DNA of 64,000 nt from Eubacterium sp. AF36-5BH (GTDB lineage: Bacteria; Bacillota; Clostridia; Lachnospirales; Lachnospiraceae), in NCBI RefSeq assembly GCF_003460505.1, contig NZ_QTVG01000007.1:88716-152715 (forward strand), in the 5' to 3' direction. Under the pieces are notes generated by a model. The model saw only the letters and a program-made list of their open reading frames with translations, was not told the DNA's origin and ran no database searches. Positions 46,459 to 56,174 of the stretch are shown in pieces (the stretch's first letter is position 1; each line of letters begins with the position of its first letter). Position numbers and translations under genes: made by a program.

Positions 46459-47901
46459 TTAATTACTGTCATGATTGGTATCCTCTGACCGATATTGCTC
46501 AAGCCATGCCACCGTCTCCACATGCACTGTCTGACCAAACATGTCGCATGGTGTTGCTTCCTTTAGCTTATACCCATGTTCTTCAAGCCACTTCAAATCC
46601 CTTGCCAATGTAGCGCTGTCGCAGCTTACATACACAATTCTTTCCGGATTCATTTTTACAATAGTATCAAGCAAAACCTGGTCGCAACCTTTTCGTGGCG
46701 GATCCACCACGATTACATCTGGCTTACATTCAGGTTGATTTTTATGTTCCTCGAAATATTTAGGAACTACTTCTTCTGCTGCCCCAACCAGAAACTCTGT
46801 ATTTTCCATGCCATTTATGGCAGCGTTTTCTCTGGCATTATCAATTGCTTCTGGAACAATCTCCACACCAATAACTTTCTTTGCGGATTTTGCAAGAAAA
46901 AGTGAAATGCTTCCAATACCACAATACAAATCCCACACATTTTCCTCACCTGTAAGGTTTGCATATTCCAGCGCCTTGTTGTAAAGCTTTTCTGTCTGAA
47001 TTGGATTTACCTGGAAAAAGGACAATGGTGAAATTCTAAATTTAACATCACCAATGTAATCTTCAATATAGTCTTTTCCGTACAGGTTAATAATTTCTTT
47101 TCCTAATATAACATTGCTTTTTTCTTTGTTTACATTAAGACAAATACTTGTTATGTCATCAATTTGCAATAACTGTTCCACCAATTCCTGTGAATGTGGC
47201 AATTTATTTCCATTAATAACCACACAAACCATTATCTCATTTGTAAAAGCACCAATTCTAATAAGAACATGTCTCACCAAACCTTTGTGCGTTTTTTCAT
47301 CATAAGGTTTAATGTTATAAATATTCATAAAAGTTTTTACTATATGCATTACGGTGCCATTTACGTCACCATCTTTTTCAATGCCAAGGAGACAATTGTC
47401 CACACTAATAATGGAATGAGTTCTGCCTGCATAAAAACCGCTGACAATATTTCCCTCTCTGTCCAGACCTATTGGAAACTGTGCCTTGTTTCTATAGTGA
47501 AAAGGACCATTGTCTTCATATCCCTTTACTGCCAACTCTTTCATACCAATAATGGGCTTCATTTCAAAATCTTCTATGCCACCGATTCGCTTAATATTGT
47601 TGTAAACTTTTTTCTCTTTAAACTCCAACTGCTGCTTGTAATTCATTGCCTGTAGCTGACAGCCTCCACAGCGGTTTGCCACAGGGCAAAGAGGCTCTAC
47701 ACGATAAGGGGATGGCTTTACGACTTCAAGTAATTTAGCAAAAGCAAAATTCTTCTTTGCCTTCATAATTTTTACTTTTACCACATCACCAATAACTGCA
47801 TCCTTTACAAAAAGAGCATAGCCATCAACTTTGCCTATGCCCTCTCCTGTAGTTCCCTGATCAATAATTTCTATTTCAATAATATCATTCTTATTAAACA
47901 T
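46459..47901 (-). CDS. rlmD: 23S rRNA (uracil-C5)-methyltransferase RlmD/RumA family
   Basis: The enzyme uses SAM to methylate a uracil in 23S rRNA. The 480 residues hold an N-terminal TRAM domain (about 1-60), the iron-sulfur ligands CPVANRCGGC near 70, the SAM-binding motif VWDLYCGIGSISLFLA and the catalytic region VVDPPRKGC with VYVSCDSATLARDL near the end. The Bacillus-type relatives are often called RlmCD because they can modify two sites, so the exact target base is uncertain. Its start lies about 22 bp from the stop of the YhaM-like gene, so the two may be cotranscribed. Confidence 0.9.
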   Translation of the reverse strand: MFNKNDIIEIEIIDQGTTGEGIGKVDGYALFVKDAVIGDVVKVKIMKAKKNFAFAKLLEVVKPSPYRVEPLCPVANRCGGCQLQAMNYKQQLEFKEKKVYNNIKRIGGIEDFEMKPIIGMKELAVKGYEDNGPFHYRNKAQFPIGLDREGNIVSGFYAGRTHSIISVDNCLLGIEKDGDVNGTVMHIVKTFMNIYNIKPYDEKTHKGLVRHVLIRIGAFTNEIMVCVVINGNKLPHSQELVEQLLQIDDITSICLNVNKEKSNVILGKEIINLYGKDYIEDYIGDVKFRISPLSFFQVNPIQTEKLYNKALEYANLTGEENVWDLYCGIGSISLFLAKSAKKVIGVEIVPEAIDNARENAAINGMENTEFLVGAAEEVVPKYFEEHKNQPECKPDVIVVDPPRKGCDQVLLDTIVKMNPERIVYVSCDSATLARDLKWLEEHGYKLKEATPCDMFGQTVHVETVAWLEQYRSEDTNHDSN

Positions 47902-47923
47902 ATATTTTAATCATTCTCCATTT

Positions 47924-48874
47924 TTATTCAGTAGTTCTTCTAATGTTGCTCTCTAAAAATCTATTGTAGCCTAACCACTGGTCTGATGTTGCTGTTGTGT
48001 TACTCTTAAAGATTTCCATAACTGTTTCCATCTTTGCATCTGTATTATCTGCAAAATTAAGTGCAACAGCTTCAATTAATGCCGGCTTCTTTGGTGAACC
48101 GTATTCAAGCTCGCCATGATGTGCCAAAATACAATGCTTCAATTCATTTGCCTGCTTTGTTGGAAAATCAGGTATTGTTGCTATAATCTTTGAAAGCATT
48201 TCCGAACCCATAACAATATGTCCTAACAACTGTCCTGCATCTGTGTATTCATTAGAAGGAAAATCTGATAATTCATATACTTTTCCAATATCATGACAAA
48301 TAGCAGAAGTAATAAGTAAATCCCTGTTTAAAATAGGATATTGTTTTGTATAAAAATCGCACAACTTTGTTACTGAAAGTGTATGCTCTAATAAACCACC
48401 GATAAATCCATGGTGAACACTTTTAGCCGCTGAATGTTTCTTAAACGCCTCTGCGAAATTAGCATCCTCAACGAATAATGTTGTTAAAATCTGTTTATAA
48501 TAAGGATTATTAACACTGGCGATGAATTTTAGCAATTCTGTCATCATTTCGTCCATGTTTTTATCAGTGCAAGGTAAATAATTTGATGGATCAACACTTT
48601 CTTCACTTACCTTTCTTGCTCGCTTAATACTAAGCTGTGTCTGACCGTTAAAAACTGTAACGTCTCCATGAACTTCTACATAATCTAATGCGTCAAAATC
48701 ATCAATGCCCATTGAACCCGGGTCCCAGATTTTTGCATCTAACTGTCCTGTTTTATCCTGTAAAATAACATTCTCATACTCTTTTCCTGTTTTTGTCATT
48801 GCGCTACTTTTTTGTTTGCATAAGTATACTTCCTGTACTCTTTCACCTTCACGTAATGTTTCGATATATTTCAT
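47924..48874 (-). CDS. yhaM: YhaM-like 3'-5' exoribonuclease (OB + HD domain)
   Basis: The 316-residue protein starts with an OB-fold nucleic-acid-binding domain (about 10-95, with NVILQDKTGQLDAKIWD and VEVHGDVTVFNGQTQLSI). An HD phosphohydrolase domain follows, with HHGFIGGLLEHTLSV and AICHDIGK carrying the metal-binding His and Asp. YhaM degrades RNA from the 3' end and tolerates single-stranded DNA. Length and order match the family. A ribosome site AGGAGG precedes the ATG. It is divergent from mutS2; a region of about 146 bp lies between them. Confidence 0.88.
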   Translation of the reverse strand: MKYIETLREGERVQEVYLCKQKSSAMTKTGKEYENVILQDKTGQLDAKIWDPGSMGIDDFDALDYVEVHGDVTVFNGQTQLSIKRARKVSEESVDPSNYLPCTDKNMDEMMTELLKFIASVNNPYYKQILTTLFVEDANFAEAFKKHSAAKSVHHGFIGGLLEHTLSVTKLCDFYTKQYPILNRDLLITSAICHDIGKVYELSDFPSNEYTDAGQLLGHIVMGSEMLSKIIATIPDFPTKQANELKHCILAHHGELEYGSPKKPALIEAVALNFADNTDAKMETVMEIFKSNTTATSDQWLGYNRFLESNIRRTTE

Positions 48875-49020
48875 TATTTCCTCCTAATATAAGAATTTAC
48901 TTTTATACACATTTAAGCTAAACTTTATTATAATTGATTATGTATTCAAATACAAGAACAGTACCACTGTATTTGGTGGCAGAATATGTATAGTTACATC
49001 AAATAAATGGAGATTATAAA

Positions 49021-51390
49021 ATGAACAAAAAGGTATTAAAAACATTAGAGTTTAACAAAATTATTGACTTGCTAAAAGAAGAAGCAGGTTCTGACATGGG
49101 ACGCAGACTTTGTGAGAATCTCACACCTTCATCTGATTATCATGAGATAAAAATAATGCAGCAAAATACAGGCGATGCACTTACACGAGTTTGGCAAAAA
49201 GGCAGCCTTTCTTTTTCGGGACTTCACAACATTGGTGAATCCCTTAAACGATTGGAAATTGGCAGCACCCTTGGCATGGGAGAACTTCTTAGAATCAGTT
49301 CCCTATTAAAAGTTGCCAACAGGGTTAAAACTTTTTCAAGACGAGATGACGATGGTAACAAAGACAGCCTAGACGATATGTTTGAAGCCATTGAGCCTCT
49401 TACTAATTTAAATAAAGAAATTGAGAAGTGTATTATTTCTGAAGAAGAAATGGCAGATGATGCTTCTTATAACTTAAAAAATATTCGAAGACAAATGAAG
49501 CTGACAAATGATAGAATTCACAGTCAGCTTAGTAACCTTGTTAATTCTACTAACAACAAAACATACTTACAGGACTCTCTTATTACCATGAGAGACGGTC
49601 GTTACTGCGTTCCTGTTAAACAAGAATATCGTGGCAATGTGCCGGGAATTATTCACGACCAGTCCTCAACAGGTTCAACTCTTTTTGTAGAGCCTACTGT
49701 AGTTGTGGAACTTAATAACAAGTTGCGTGAATTATCAGTTAAAGAAGCTGACGAAATTCAGATTATACTTGCTAATTTAAGTGTTACATGTAGCGAATAC
49801 ATGGAACAGCTTAGAACTGACATGGAATTACTGCCTAAACTTGACTTTATTTTTGCAAAAGCAAATCTTGCCAAGAAAATGAAAGCAACCATGCCTGAAT
49901 TTAACGACAAACGTTTTATAAATATTAAACAGGGACGTCATCCATTACTTGATTCAAAGAAAGTAGTGCCAATAGACGTTAATTTAGGAAAAGATTTTAA
50001 CCTGCTTATTGTTACAGGTCCTAACACCGGTGGTAAAACAGTTTCCCTAAAAACAGTTGGGCTATTATCATTAATGGGCCAGTCAGGTTTACATATCCCT
50101 GCCTTTGAGGGCAGTAGCCTTGCAGTATTTAAAGAGATTTTTGCAGACATTGGTGACGAGCAGAGTATTGAGCAAAGTTTAAGTACCTTCTCAGCTCACA
50201 TGGTAAACACTGTAAATATTTTAAACAAAGCCGATCAGGACTCTCTTGTTCTCTTTGACGAATTAGGTGCAGGAACTGATCCGGTAGAAGGTGCAGCTCT
50301 TGGAATTTCAATTCTTAACTTCTTAAAGAATATGGGTACAAGAACCATGGCAACAACTCACTATAGTGAGTTAAAACTTTACGCCCTCTCCACAGATGGT
50401 GTCCAGAATGCCAGTTGCGAATTTGATGTTGAAACTTTAAGACCAACTTACCGCTTATTAATTGGTATACCGGGAAAAAGTAATGCTTTTGCAATTTCAG
50501 AAAAACTTGGCTTACCTAAATTTATTATTGATGATGCCAAGTCTAGAATTGATGCTGAAGATGAGCAGTTTGAAGATGTTTTAGCTGAACTTGAGCGCCA
50601 GAAGAAACAGATTGAAAAAGACCACGAAACAATTTCTGTTTACAAGTCTCAAATAGCATCTTTGAAAAAAGATTACGAATACAGAACTAAAGAGATTAAT
50701 GAAAAGAAAGATAAAATTTTATCTAAAGCAAGGGAAGAAGCCCTTGATATTCTTAAAGAAGCTAAGGAAACTGCTGATACAGCAATTAAAAATATTAACA
50801 AATACGGTAAGTCCGGCAATACAAAAGAACTTGAGAAATCAAGAACTGCCGTTGGTTCAAAAATTAAAAAGAATCAAAGCCACAGTTCGATTAAGGCTTC
50901 TAAGCCTTCAAAATCTTACAAAGCTTCTGACTTTAAACTTGGAACAGGGGTTAAGGTGCTTAGCATGAACTTAAATGGTACTGTTGCCTCCCTTCCAAAC
51001 GCAGCCGGTAACTTAACTGTCAAAATGGGTATTTTAAACAGCAAGGTTAATATTAGGGACTTAGAAATTATTGATGAACCTGATATTAAGGCACCGGGTC
51101 TTACAAGAAACAGTAGCGGCAAGATTAAGATGAACAAATCTCTTAACGTGAAGATGGAAATCAACTTAATCGGTAAAACTGTTGATGAAGCTTTAGGTGA
51201 ACTTGAGAAATATCTTGATGATGCTTACATTGCACATTTACCACAGGTTTATGTAATTCATGGTAAAGGCACAGGCACATTAAGAAAAGCCGTTCAGAAT
51301 TATTTGAAAACCTGCTCTTATGTTAAGTCATACAGAAACGGCGAGCATGGTGAAGGCGGTGCAGGTGCTACAGTAGTAGAATTTAAGTAA
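49021..51390 (+). CDS. mutS2: Endonuclease MutS2
   Basis: The 789-residue protein has the MutS core and ATPase domain, Walker A TGPNTGGKT at about 345, ABC-type SIEQSLSTFSAHM, LVLFDELGAGTDP and TMATTHYSELK, then a long coiled coil (about 515-620, Lys/Glu-rich) and a C-terminal Smr nuclease domain with VYVIHGKGTGTLRKAV. It lacks the mismatch-recognition domain of MutS. In Bacillus and other Firmicutes MutS2 acts on recombination intermediates or rescues collided ribosomes; which role applies here cannot be told. GGAG precedes the ATG by 8 nt. Confidence 0.95.
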   Translation: MNKKVLKTLEFNKIIDLLKEEAGSDMGRRLCENLTPSSDYHEIKIMQQNTGDALTRVWQKGSLSFSGLHNIGESLKRLEIGSTLGMGELLRISSLLKVANRVKTFSRRDDDGNKDSLDDMFEAIEPLTNLNKEIEKCIISEEEMADDASYNLKNIRRQMKLTNDRIHSQLSNLVNSTNNKTYLQDSLITMRDGRYCVPVKQEYRGNVPGIIHDQSSTGSTLFVEPTVVVELNNKLRELSVKEADEIQIILANLSVTCSEYMEQLRTDMELLPKLDFIFAKANLAKKMKATMPEFNDKRFINIKQGRHPLLDSKKVVPIDVNLGKDFNLLIVTGPNTGGKTVSLKTVGLLSLMGQSGLHIPAFEGSSLAVFKEIFADIGDEQSIEQSLSTFSAHMVNTVNILNKADQDSLVLFDELGAGTDPVEGAALGISILNFLKNMGTRTMATTHYSELKLYALSTDGVQNASCEFDVETLRPTYRLLIGIPGKSNAFAISEKLGLPKFIIDDAKSRIDAEDEQFEDVLAELERQKKQIEKDHETISVYKSQIASLKKDYEYRTKEINEKKDKILSKAREEALDILKEAKETADTAIKNINKYGKSGNTKELEKSRTAVGSKIKKNQSHSSIKASKPSKSYKASDFKLGTGVKVLSMNLNGTVASLPNAAGNLTVKMGILNSKVNIRDLEIIDEPDIKAPGLTRNSSGKIKMNKSLNVKMEINLIGKTVDEALGELEKYLDDAYIAHLPQVYVIHGKGTGTLRKAVQNYLKTCSYVKSYRNGEHGEGGAGATVVEFK

Positions 51391-51493
51391 TGTTTAATAT
51401 TAGAAAATAAAATTTTGTATTATTGCAGATTTTATTTACTGCAAATAAGATATTTTTACATTTTATTATAAGTTATTTAACATAAGAATTTTA

Positions 51494-51502
51494 TGATATA
51501 AT
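51494..51502 (+). promoter_or_regulatory. Extended -10 promoter of the two-component operon
   Basis: TGATATAAT is an extended -10 element about 113 bp upstream of the response regulator ATG. No matching -35 was found. The leader also has an inverted repeat, ctgaaaaatt (51516-51525)/aatttttcag (51580-51589), which would form a hairpin near the RNA start. Confidence 0.5.
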
Positions 51503-51614
51503 TATTAAAAATCGGCTGAAAAATTTTAATGAACATTATATTTCCATTATCTTTAAAATATAAAAGATACTAGGATTTTAATTTTTCAGTAACCATTAAT
51601 GGGAGGACAATCAA

Positions 51615-52319
51615 ATGGCAAACAAACAGAAAATATTAATCGTTGATGATGATGCAAACATTGCAAATCTTATTTCTCTTTATTTAACAAAAGAGTGTTT
51701 TGATACAAGAACAGAAGAAGACGGTCAGTCAGCACTTAACGCTTTTAAGGAATATAATCCTGACCTTGTACTTCTTGACATTATGCTACCGGGCATTGAC
51801 GGATACGAAGTATGTAGGGAAATCCGCAAAGAGTCAAAAGTTCCTATTATTATGCTTTCTGCCAAAACCGAAGTTTTTGACAAGGTTTTAGGACTTGAAC
51901 TTGGTGCTGATGATTATATGATTAAACCTTTTGATTCCAAAGAATTAGTTGCAAGAGTTAAGGCAGTTCTAAGACGTTACACAGCACCGGCTGCAGCTCC
52001 AACTCCTAAGTCAGACAAATATGTGGAGTACAAGGATTTAATTATCAACTTATCAAACTACGAAGTTATTTATAAAGGAAAACAGGTTGAAATGACACCA
52101 AGAGAAATTGAACTTTTATTCTTCCTGGCTTCATCTCCTAACCAGGTTTTCACTCGTGAACAGTTGCTTGACCATATTTGGGGTTACGAATATGCAGGTG
52201 ATACACGTACAGTTGACGTCCACATTAAACGTATAAGAGAAAAAATTTCTGACACAGATGAATGGTCTATTGGAACTGTTTGGAGCGTTGGATACAGATT
52301 CGAGGTACATAACAAATAA
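51615..52319 (+). CDS. OmpR/PhoB-type response regulator
   Basis: The 234-residue cytoplasmic regulator has an N-terminal receiver domain: the acidic pair IVDDD, phospho-acceptor Asp in LVLLDIMLPGIDG (about residue 54), IMLSAKTE and the conserved Lys in DDYMIKPF. The C-terminal winged helix covers about 135-230, with EMTPREIELLFFLASSPNQVF and DTRTVDVHIKRIREKI. GGGAGG is well placed. Its stop overlaps the start of the sensor kinase gene. The inducing signal is unknown. Confidence 0.95.
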   Translation: MANKQKILIVDDDANIANLISLYLTKECFDTRTEEDGQSALNAFKEYNPDLVLLDIMLPGIDGYEVCREIRKESKVPIIMLSAKTEVFDKVLGLELGADDYMIKPFDSKELVARVKAVLRRYTAPAAAPTPKSDKYVEYKDLIINLSNYEVIYKGKQVEMTPREIELLFFLASSPNQVFTREQLLDHIWGYEYAGDTRTVDVHIKRIREKISDTDEWSIGTVWSVGYRFEVHNK

Positions 52320-53743
52320 TGAGAAATTCTATTTTAACTAAATTTTTTATAGGATATTTTTCCTTTGCTGTACTTGGATTTTTACTTATAACTTATTGGT
52401 CAACAAACCTTATTTACAATCATTTGGTTCAGGACGATGCCAAACAGCTTAACAGCTACGCGTCTGTTGTTTCAGATAATATCAAATCTCTTGATATAGA
52501 ATCTTTGGATGATATTTCAAGTCCTGATAACTACTTTAGTGATTTTAACAGAGTATTGAATTGTAATCTTCTTGTTTTAGATAATAATAAGAAAATGATT
52601 TATACTACTGACAAAACTCAGGAATTAAACAACGATGAACATACAATTGTATTTAACGACTTTGATCCAACTGACTATAGCAAAGGTTCCTATAGAATAG
52701 GAAAATTATACAATATTTCAAAAACTGACACTTTAAGTGTTGTCCACACACTTGCAAAAGACGATATAACTTACGGGTACGTGGTAGCCCACATGCCTAC
52801 ATCTTATATTAAGGACAGCAGTTACAATATTACTTACATTTTCTATGTAACGTATATTATAATACTGGCTTTGTCTTTAATAGTTTTTCTTAATTTCATG
52901 TGGTTTATTTATTTACCTCTTAAACAAATTCGTCTGGCGGCAATGGAATATGCCAAAGGTAATTTTGAATATGAGGGCTTAAAAGTAAATAACGATGATG
53001 AAATTGGTGATGTGGCAAGTTCACTTAAATACATGTCTAAGCAGTTAAACAATTCAAGGGAATATCAGAAGAAATTTATTTCAAATATTTCTCACGATTT
53101 CCGTTCACCTTTAACATCAATTAAAGGTTATCTGGAAGCAATGATGGATGGAACCATACCACCTGAGGATTATAACAAATATTTATCAATTGTTATTTCC
53201 GAAGCAAACCGTTTAGAGAAATTAACAACCGGTCTGCGTAGCTTAAACAATTGGAACAGCACCGGACCCGAACTTTTATACGAAGAGTTCAGTATGGAAA
53301 ATGTAATTACTTCCACTGTTGAAACTTTTCAGGGAAGTTGCGAAAAGAAGCACATACAGCTTATAATCCAATTTCCAACAAAACATTATAATGTCTATGC
53401 TGACAAGGGAAAAATCGAGCAGGTTCTTTATAACCTTTTAGATAACGCCATTAAATTTAGTAATGTGGGTTCGAAAATTATATTAAAAGTTTATAACAAG
53501 GGCGAAAAAGTCTACTGTTCTGTTAAAGATTTTGGTATGGGTATTCCTAGCGACAGCATTGATAAAATTTGGCAAAGATTTTATAAAACAGACCTTTCAA
53601 GAGGCCGTGATAAAACCGGTTCCGGTATTGGTCTTGCCATTGTTAAAGAAATTATGATGGCTCATGGTGAAAACATTGACGTTATAAGCACTGAAGGTGT
53701 TGGAACAGAATTTGTATTTTCACTAAAACGTGCCAAGAAATAG
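52319..53743 (+). CDS. Sensor histidine kinase
   Basis: The 474-residue membrane kinase has an N-terminal membrane segment (about 8-30), an extracellular sensor loop (about 31-170), a second membrane segment (about 172-198), HAMP (about 198-250), a HisKA domain with the phospho-acceptor in FISNISHDFRSPLTSIKGYL (about residue 260), and a HATPase domain with LYNLLDNAIKFS, DFGMGI and KTGSGIGLAIVKEI. The start overlaps the regulator stop (TAATG), so expression is coupled. The extracellular loop has no recognisable ligand-binding motif. A long-loop terminator follows. Confidence 0.95.
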   Translation: MRNSILTKFFIGYFSFAVLGFLLITYWSTNLIYNHLVQDDAKQLNSYASVVSDNIKSLDIESLDDISSPDNYFSDFNRVLNCNLLVLDNNKKMIYTTDKTQELNNDEHTIVFNDFDPTDYSKGSYRIGKLYNISKTDTLSVVHTLAKDDITYGYVVAHMPTSYIKDSSYNITYIFYVTYIIILALSLIVFLNFMWFIYLPLKQIRLAAMEYAKGNFEYEGLKVNNDDEIGDVASSLKYMSKQLNNSREYQKKFISNISHDFRSPLTSIKGYLEAMMDGTIPPEDYNKYLSIVISEANRLEKLTTGLRSLNNWNSTGPELLYEEFSMENVITSTVETFQGSCEKKHIQLIIQFPTKHYNVYADKGKIEQVLYNLLDNAIKFSNVGSKIILKVYNKGEKVYCSVKDFGMGIPSDSIDKIWQRFYKTDLSRGRDKTGSGIGLAIVKEIMMAHGENIDVISTEGVGTEFVFSLKRAKK

Positions 53744-53810
53744 TTATATGAAATAAACAGTTATGTGAAATAAATAGTTATATCAAATAAATAATCATAT
53801 TCAATGAAAC

Positions 53811-53887
53811 AAGATTCCTGCATTTGGCTGTTATCCCAATCTCTTGTAATTAGATTTTGAGATGAGACGTCAATTAACAGGAATCTT
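53811..53887 (+). terminator. Long-loop terminator of the two-component operon
   Basis: The perfect 10-bp arms aagattcctg (53811-53820) and caggaatctt (53878-53887), followed by TTTTTC, enclose a 57-nt loop that has its own ATCTC/GAGAT pairing. The loop is far longer than in normal terminators. Confidence 0.65.
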
Positions 53888-54001
53888 TTTTCATTTTTCC
53901 TTAGTTTTATTTAATTTTTGTTTTATATTTTTTTATTTATTTGTTAATTATTTTATTTTTAGTTTTCTTTTTTACTTAATCTCATAATTTTTAATACATT
54001 T

Positions 54002-54808
54002 CTATTGATTTTGTATTATGTCCTGGGTAATTTTTGCAATGAATTCCGAATTAGTAGGTCGGTATTTTCCTGAATCAATTATGTATCCACAATTTTCCTT
54101 ATGGGCCTGATCATTCCAGGCGACCTCTATGGCATGCCTTATTGCTTTTTCAACTCTTTGTGCTGTAGAATGGTGTTTTTTTGCTACATCGGGATATAGA
54201 ATCTTAGTCACTGCATCCAAAGCTTCCTCATTGTTTACAGCCTCTTTTACAGCAGTTATCATATATCTGTAGCCTTTTAATCTGGTTGGTATACCAACTG
54301 CATTAAGTTTTTCTGAAATAGCTTTATCAATTTTCTTATTGTCCTCAAAAACACTATAACTTAACCCTTTGGTGTTTTCTTTAGTCATAATTTCAGTTGT
54401 TGCAACTGTCCCCTCTTCAATTATTTCATTCATTCGTGCGTATATCTTCTTTACTTTCTTCACAACGATTTTTGTATCATAAGGTTTGGTGAGAATATAA
54501 TCTACATTTCTGTGAAATGCCTCACAAATTAGCAAATCACTAGTAACTGTAGTTGTCATTATAAGTTTTGTCTTATCCGACACACCATACTCATTAATCT
54601 TATCTAACAATGTGTACCCATCGTATATAGGTAAAAGCAAATCAAATATAACGATATTGGGTTCTTCTCTTTTAAAAATTTCAAAAGCATCTTTTCCGTT
54701 GTCAGTAGCCCCCACTACTGCAATTTCTAAATCTTTTTCAAGTTCTTTTGTCAAATGTTGTTTTACAACAGTCTGACTTTCTGCAACCAATACTTTTAAC
54801 TTCCCCAT
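54002..54808 (-). CDS. spo0A: Sporulation master regulator Spo0A (divergent receiver)
   Basis: The 268-residue protein has a receiver domain (about 1-125, Asp56 in NIVIFDLLLPIYDG and Lys in DYILTKPYD) and the Spo0A-specific C-terminal DNA-binding domain (about 155-268): ILYPDVAKKHHSTAQRVEKA, IRHAIEVAWNDQ and YRPTNSEFIA are diagnostic. The metal-binding acidic pair near residue 10 is VAES instead of Asp-Asp/Asn, so phosphorylation could be weakened or altered. GGGGG precedes the ATG. No other sporulation gene is in the window. In many Lachnospiraceae Spo0A also affects metabolism or biofilm and not only spores. Confidence 0.9.
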   Translation of the reverse strand: MGKLKVLVAESQTVVKQHLTKELEKDLEIAVVGATDNGKDAFEIFKREEPNIVIFDLLLPIYDGYTLLDKINEYGVSDKTKLIMTTTVTSDLLICEAFHRNVDYILTKPYDTKIVVKKVKKIYARMNEIIEEGTVATTEIMTKENTKGLSYSVFEDNKKIDKAISEKLNAVGIPTRLKGYRYMITAVKEAVNNEEALDAVTKILYPDVAKKHHSTAQRVEKAIRHAIEVAWNDQAHKENCGYIIDSGKYRPTNSEFIAKITQDIIQNQ

Positions 54809-55024
54809 GTTGCCCCCTTCATTTATAAAACTTTTTCTTTTTGCATTCTTAGTTTTATTTTTTTCAACAATATTCGTTAAAAATATTTCTGTTTTTCATT
54901 TTGCAGGCATTTATCAATTGCCCTACAATCTCCTTTTTTGTACTTTACTTTTTGAATCTCCCCCCTTCGTTAAGTTTACAATAATATGTTGCAAGTTAAT
55001 TTTTGCAGATATTTAAACAAAATA

Positions 55025-55053
55025 TTGCAATTTAAAATCTGCATTTTTATAAT
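55025..55053 (+). promoter_or_regulatory. Promoter of the S24-like repressor gene
   Basis: TTGCAA (55025-55030) and TATAAT (55048-55053) are 17 bp apart, a near-consensus vegetative promoter about 100 bp before the ATG. The words TTGCAA and TTGCAG also occur at 54989 and 55003. The gap 54809-55154 between spo0A and this gene holds nothing else clear. Confidence 0.75.
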
Positions 55054-55154
55054 AGCTGTATTAGGAAAAAATTGAAAGTTATTGTTTTACACCAAATCTT
55101 TGCTCTAATCAATTACCCGGTGCAATTCATTATCTTTATGAGAGGGGTATGAAA

Positions 55155-55889
55155 ATGAATATTGAAGCTAATACCAAATACGCTGAACAAAATCTTTTAA
55201 AATCAAACATTATAAAAAACATTAATAAAATACTTAATACTAACAACTGGTCAATTAGGAAACTTTCTGATTTTTCGGGGCTCCCCTATGAATCTGTGAA
55301 GAAACTTCTTTCCGGCAAAATAAAAAATCCAACTATTTACACTTTATACAAAATCAGTCAGGCTCTAGGATGTGGCATGGATTATCTCATTGGCTACGAT
55401 ATTGGTTGCAGTATACCTGCCGGTGAATTACCTCCAAGAGCATTTACTCTTCTTCAGGAAATTGTCCGTTTTGAATATTCAATTCAGCAAAACAATCAAA
55501 CTAACGGTGTAATGGAAATCCCCGTATTGGTTCCTACAGGATTAGTCAAAGATGGCATGATTTACGATAGTATTTACACAGAAACCATTAACGCCTATGC
55601 ATACTCAGACATTTGCGATAATATAATTATGTGTGGCATAAAAATATTAGGCAACTATCTTACCCCTACATATCTTGATGGTGATACTCTACTTATTGCT
55701 AGAGACCGTTTTCCTGTCCCCGGAGAAGTTGGTATATTCTTAAAAGGGAAAGCTGTTTATATTAGAAGATATGAAATGGGACAACCTATGCGTCTGGTTC
55801 CTATTACTAATTGTGGGGATACACTTTTGATAAACAACATTGACGATATACATTTTTTCGGAAGAGTAATCACTGTTATTAGGACTTAA
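55155..55889 (+). CDS. XRE/S24-like transcriptional regulator
   Basis: The 244-residue protein has an XRE-type helix-turn-helix (about 30-80, NWSIRKLSDFSGLPYESVKK, LLSGKIKNPTIYTLYKIS, ALGCGMDYLIGY) and a C-terminal LexA/S24-like domain (about 140-240, LTPTYLDGDTLLIA, GEVGIFLKGKAVYIRRYEM). The usual catalytic Ser in a PSM-like motif is not obvious (NYLTPTYLDGD), so self-cleavage is doubtful. AGGGG lies 7 nt before the ATG at 55155. It is divergent from spo0A. The array of 24-bp repeats begins at its stop codon. Confidence 0.82.
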   Translation: MNIEANTKYAEQNLLKSNIIKNINKILNTNNWSIRKLSDFSGLPYESVKKLLSGKIKNPTIYTLYKISQALGCGMDYLIGYDIGCSIPAGELPPRAFTLLQEIVRFEYSIQQNNQTNGVMEIPVLVPTGLVKDGMIYDSIYTETINAYAYSDICDNIIMCGIKILGNYLTPTYLDGDTLLIARDRFPVPGEVGIFLKGKAVYIRRYEMGQPMRLVPITNCGDTLLINNIDDIHFFGRVITVIRT

Positions 55890-55983
55890 ACTTATATTAT
55901 CAAAACATAAAATCAGCGCATTATTAGAAAATAATTGTTGCAATTTATCAGAACATAAATGCGGTAAATTATCTGAACATAAA
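55876..55983 (+). repeat. 24-bp tandem repeat array next to the S24-like gene
   Basis: Units start at 55897, 55921, 55945 and 55969 with core TTATCAGAACATAAA (variants TTATCAAAACATAAA, TTATTAGAAAATAAT, TTATCTGAACATAAA). A further match, TTATTAGGACTTAAA, at 55876-55890 overlaps the end of the coding region. The gap 55890-56241 contains this array, AT-rich DNA and the ferredoxin promoter. Confidence 0.75.
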
Positions 55984-56174
55984 CTCTGTAAATATAAATA
56001 TAGGGAAATTACTAACTTTGTCACAAATCTTTTATAAAATTTGATATTTTCATCACTTTTTGCAGTATTTCACACTAATAAACGGTTATTTTAATACACA
56101 TAATTTCCAATTTTGTTAGGAAGATTTTCTATATGTTTTTATATATTTTTCTAAATTTGTTAATAATTAAATTG

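Noticed and set aside
54809..55154. Sigma-H promoter for spo0A
   Set aside because: GAAT-like words exist but none has a matching upstream element at proper spacing.
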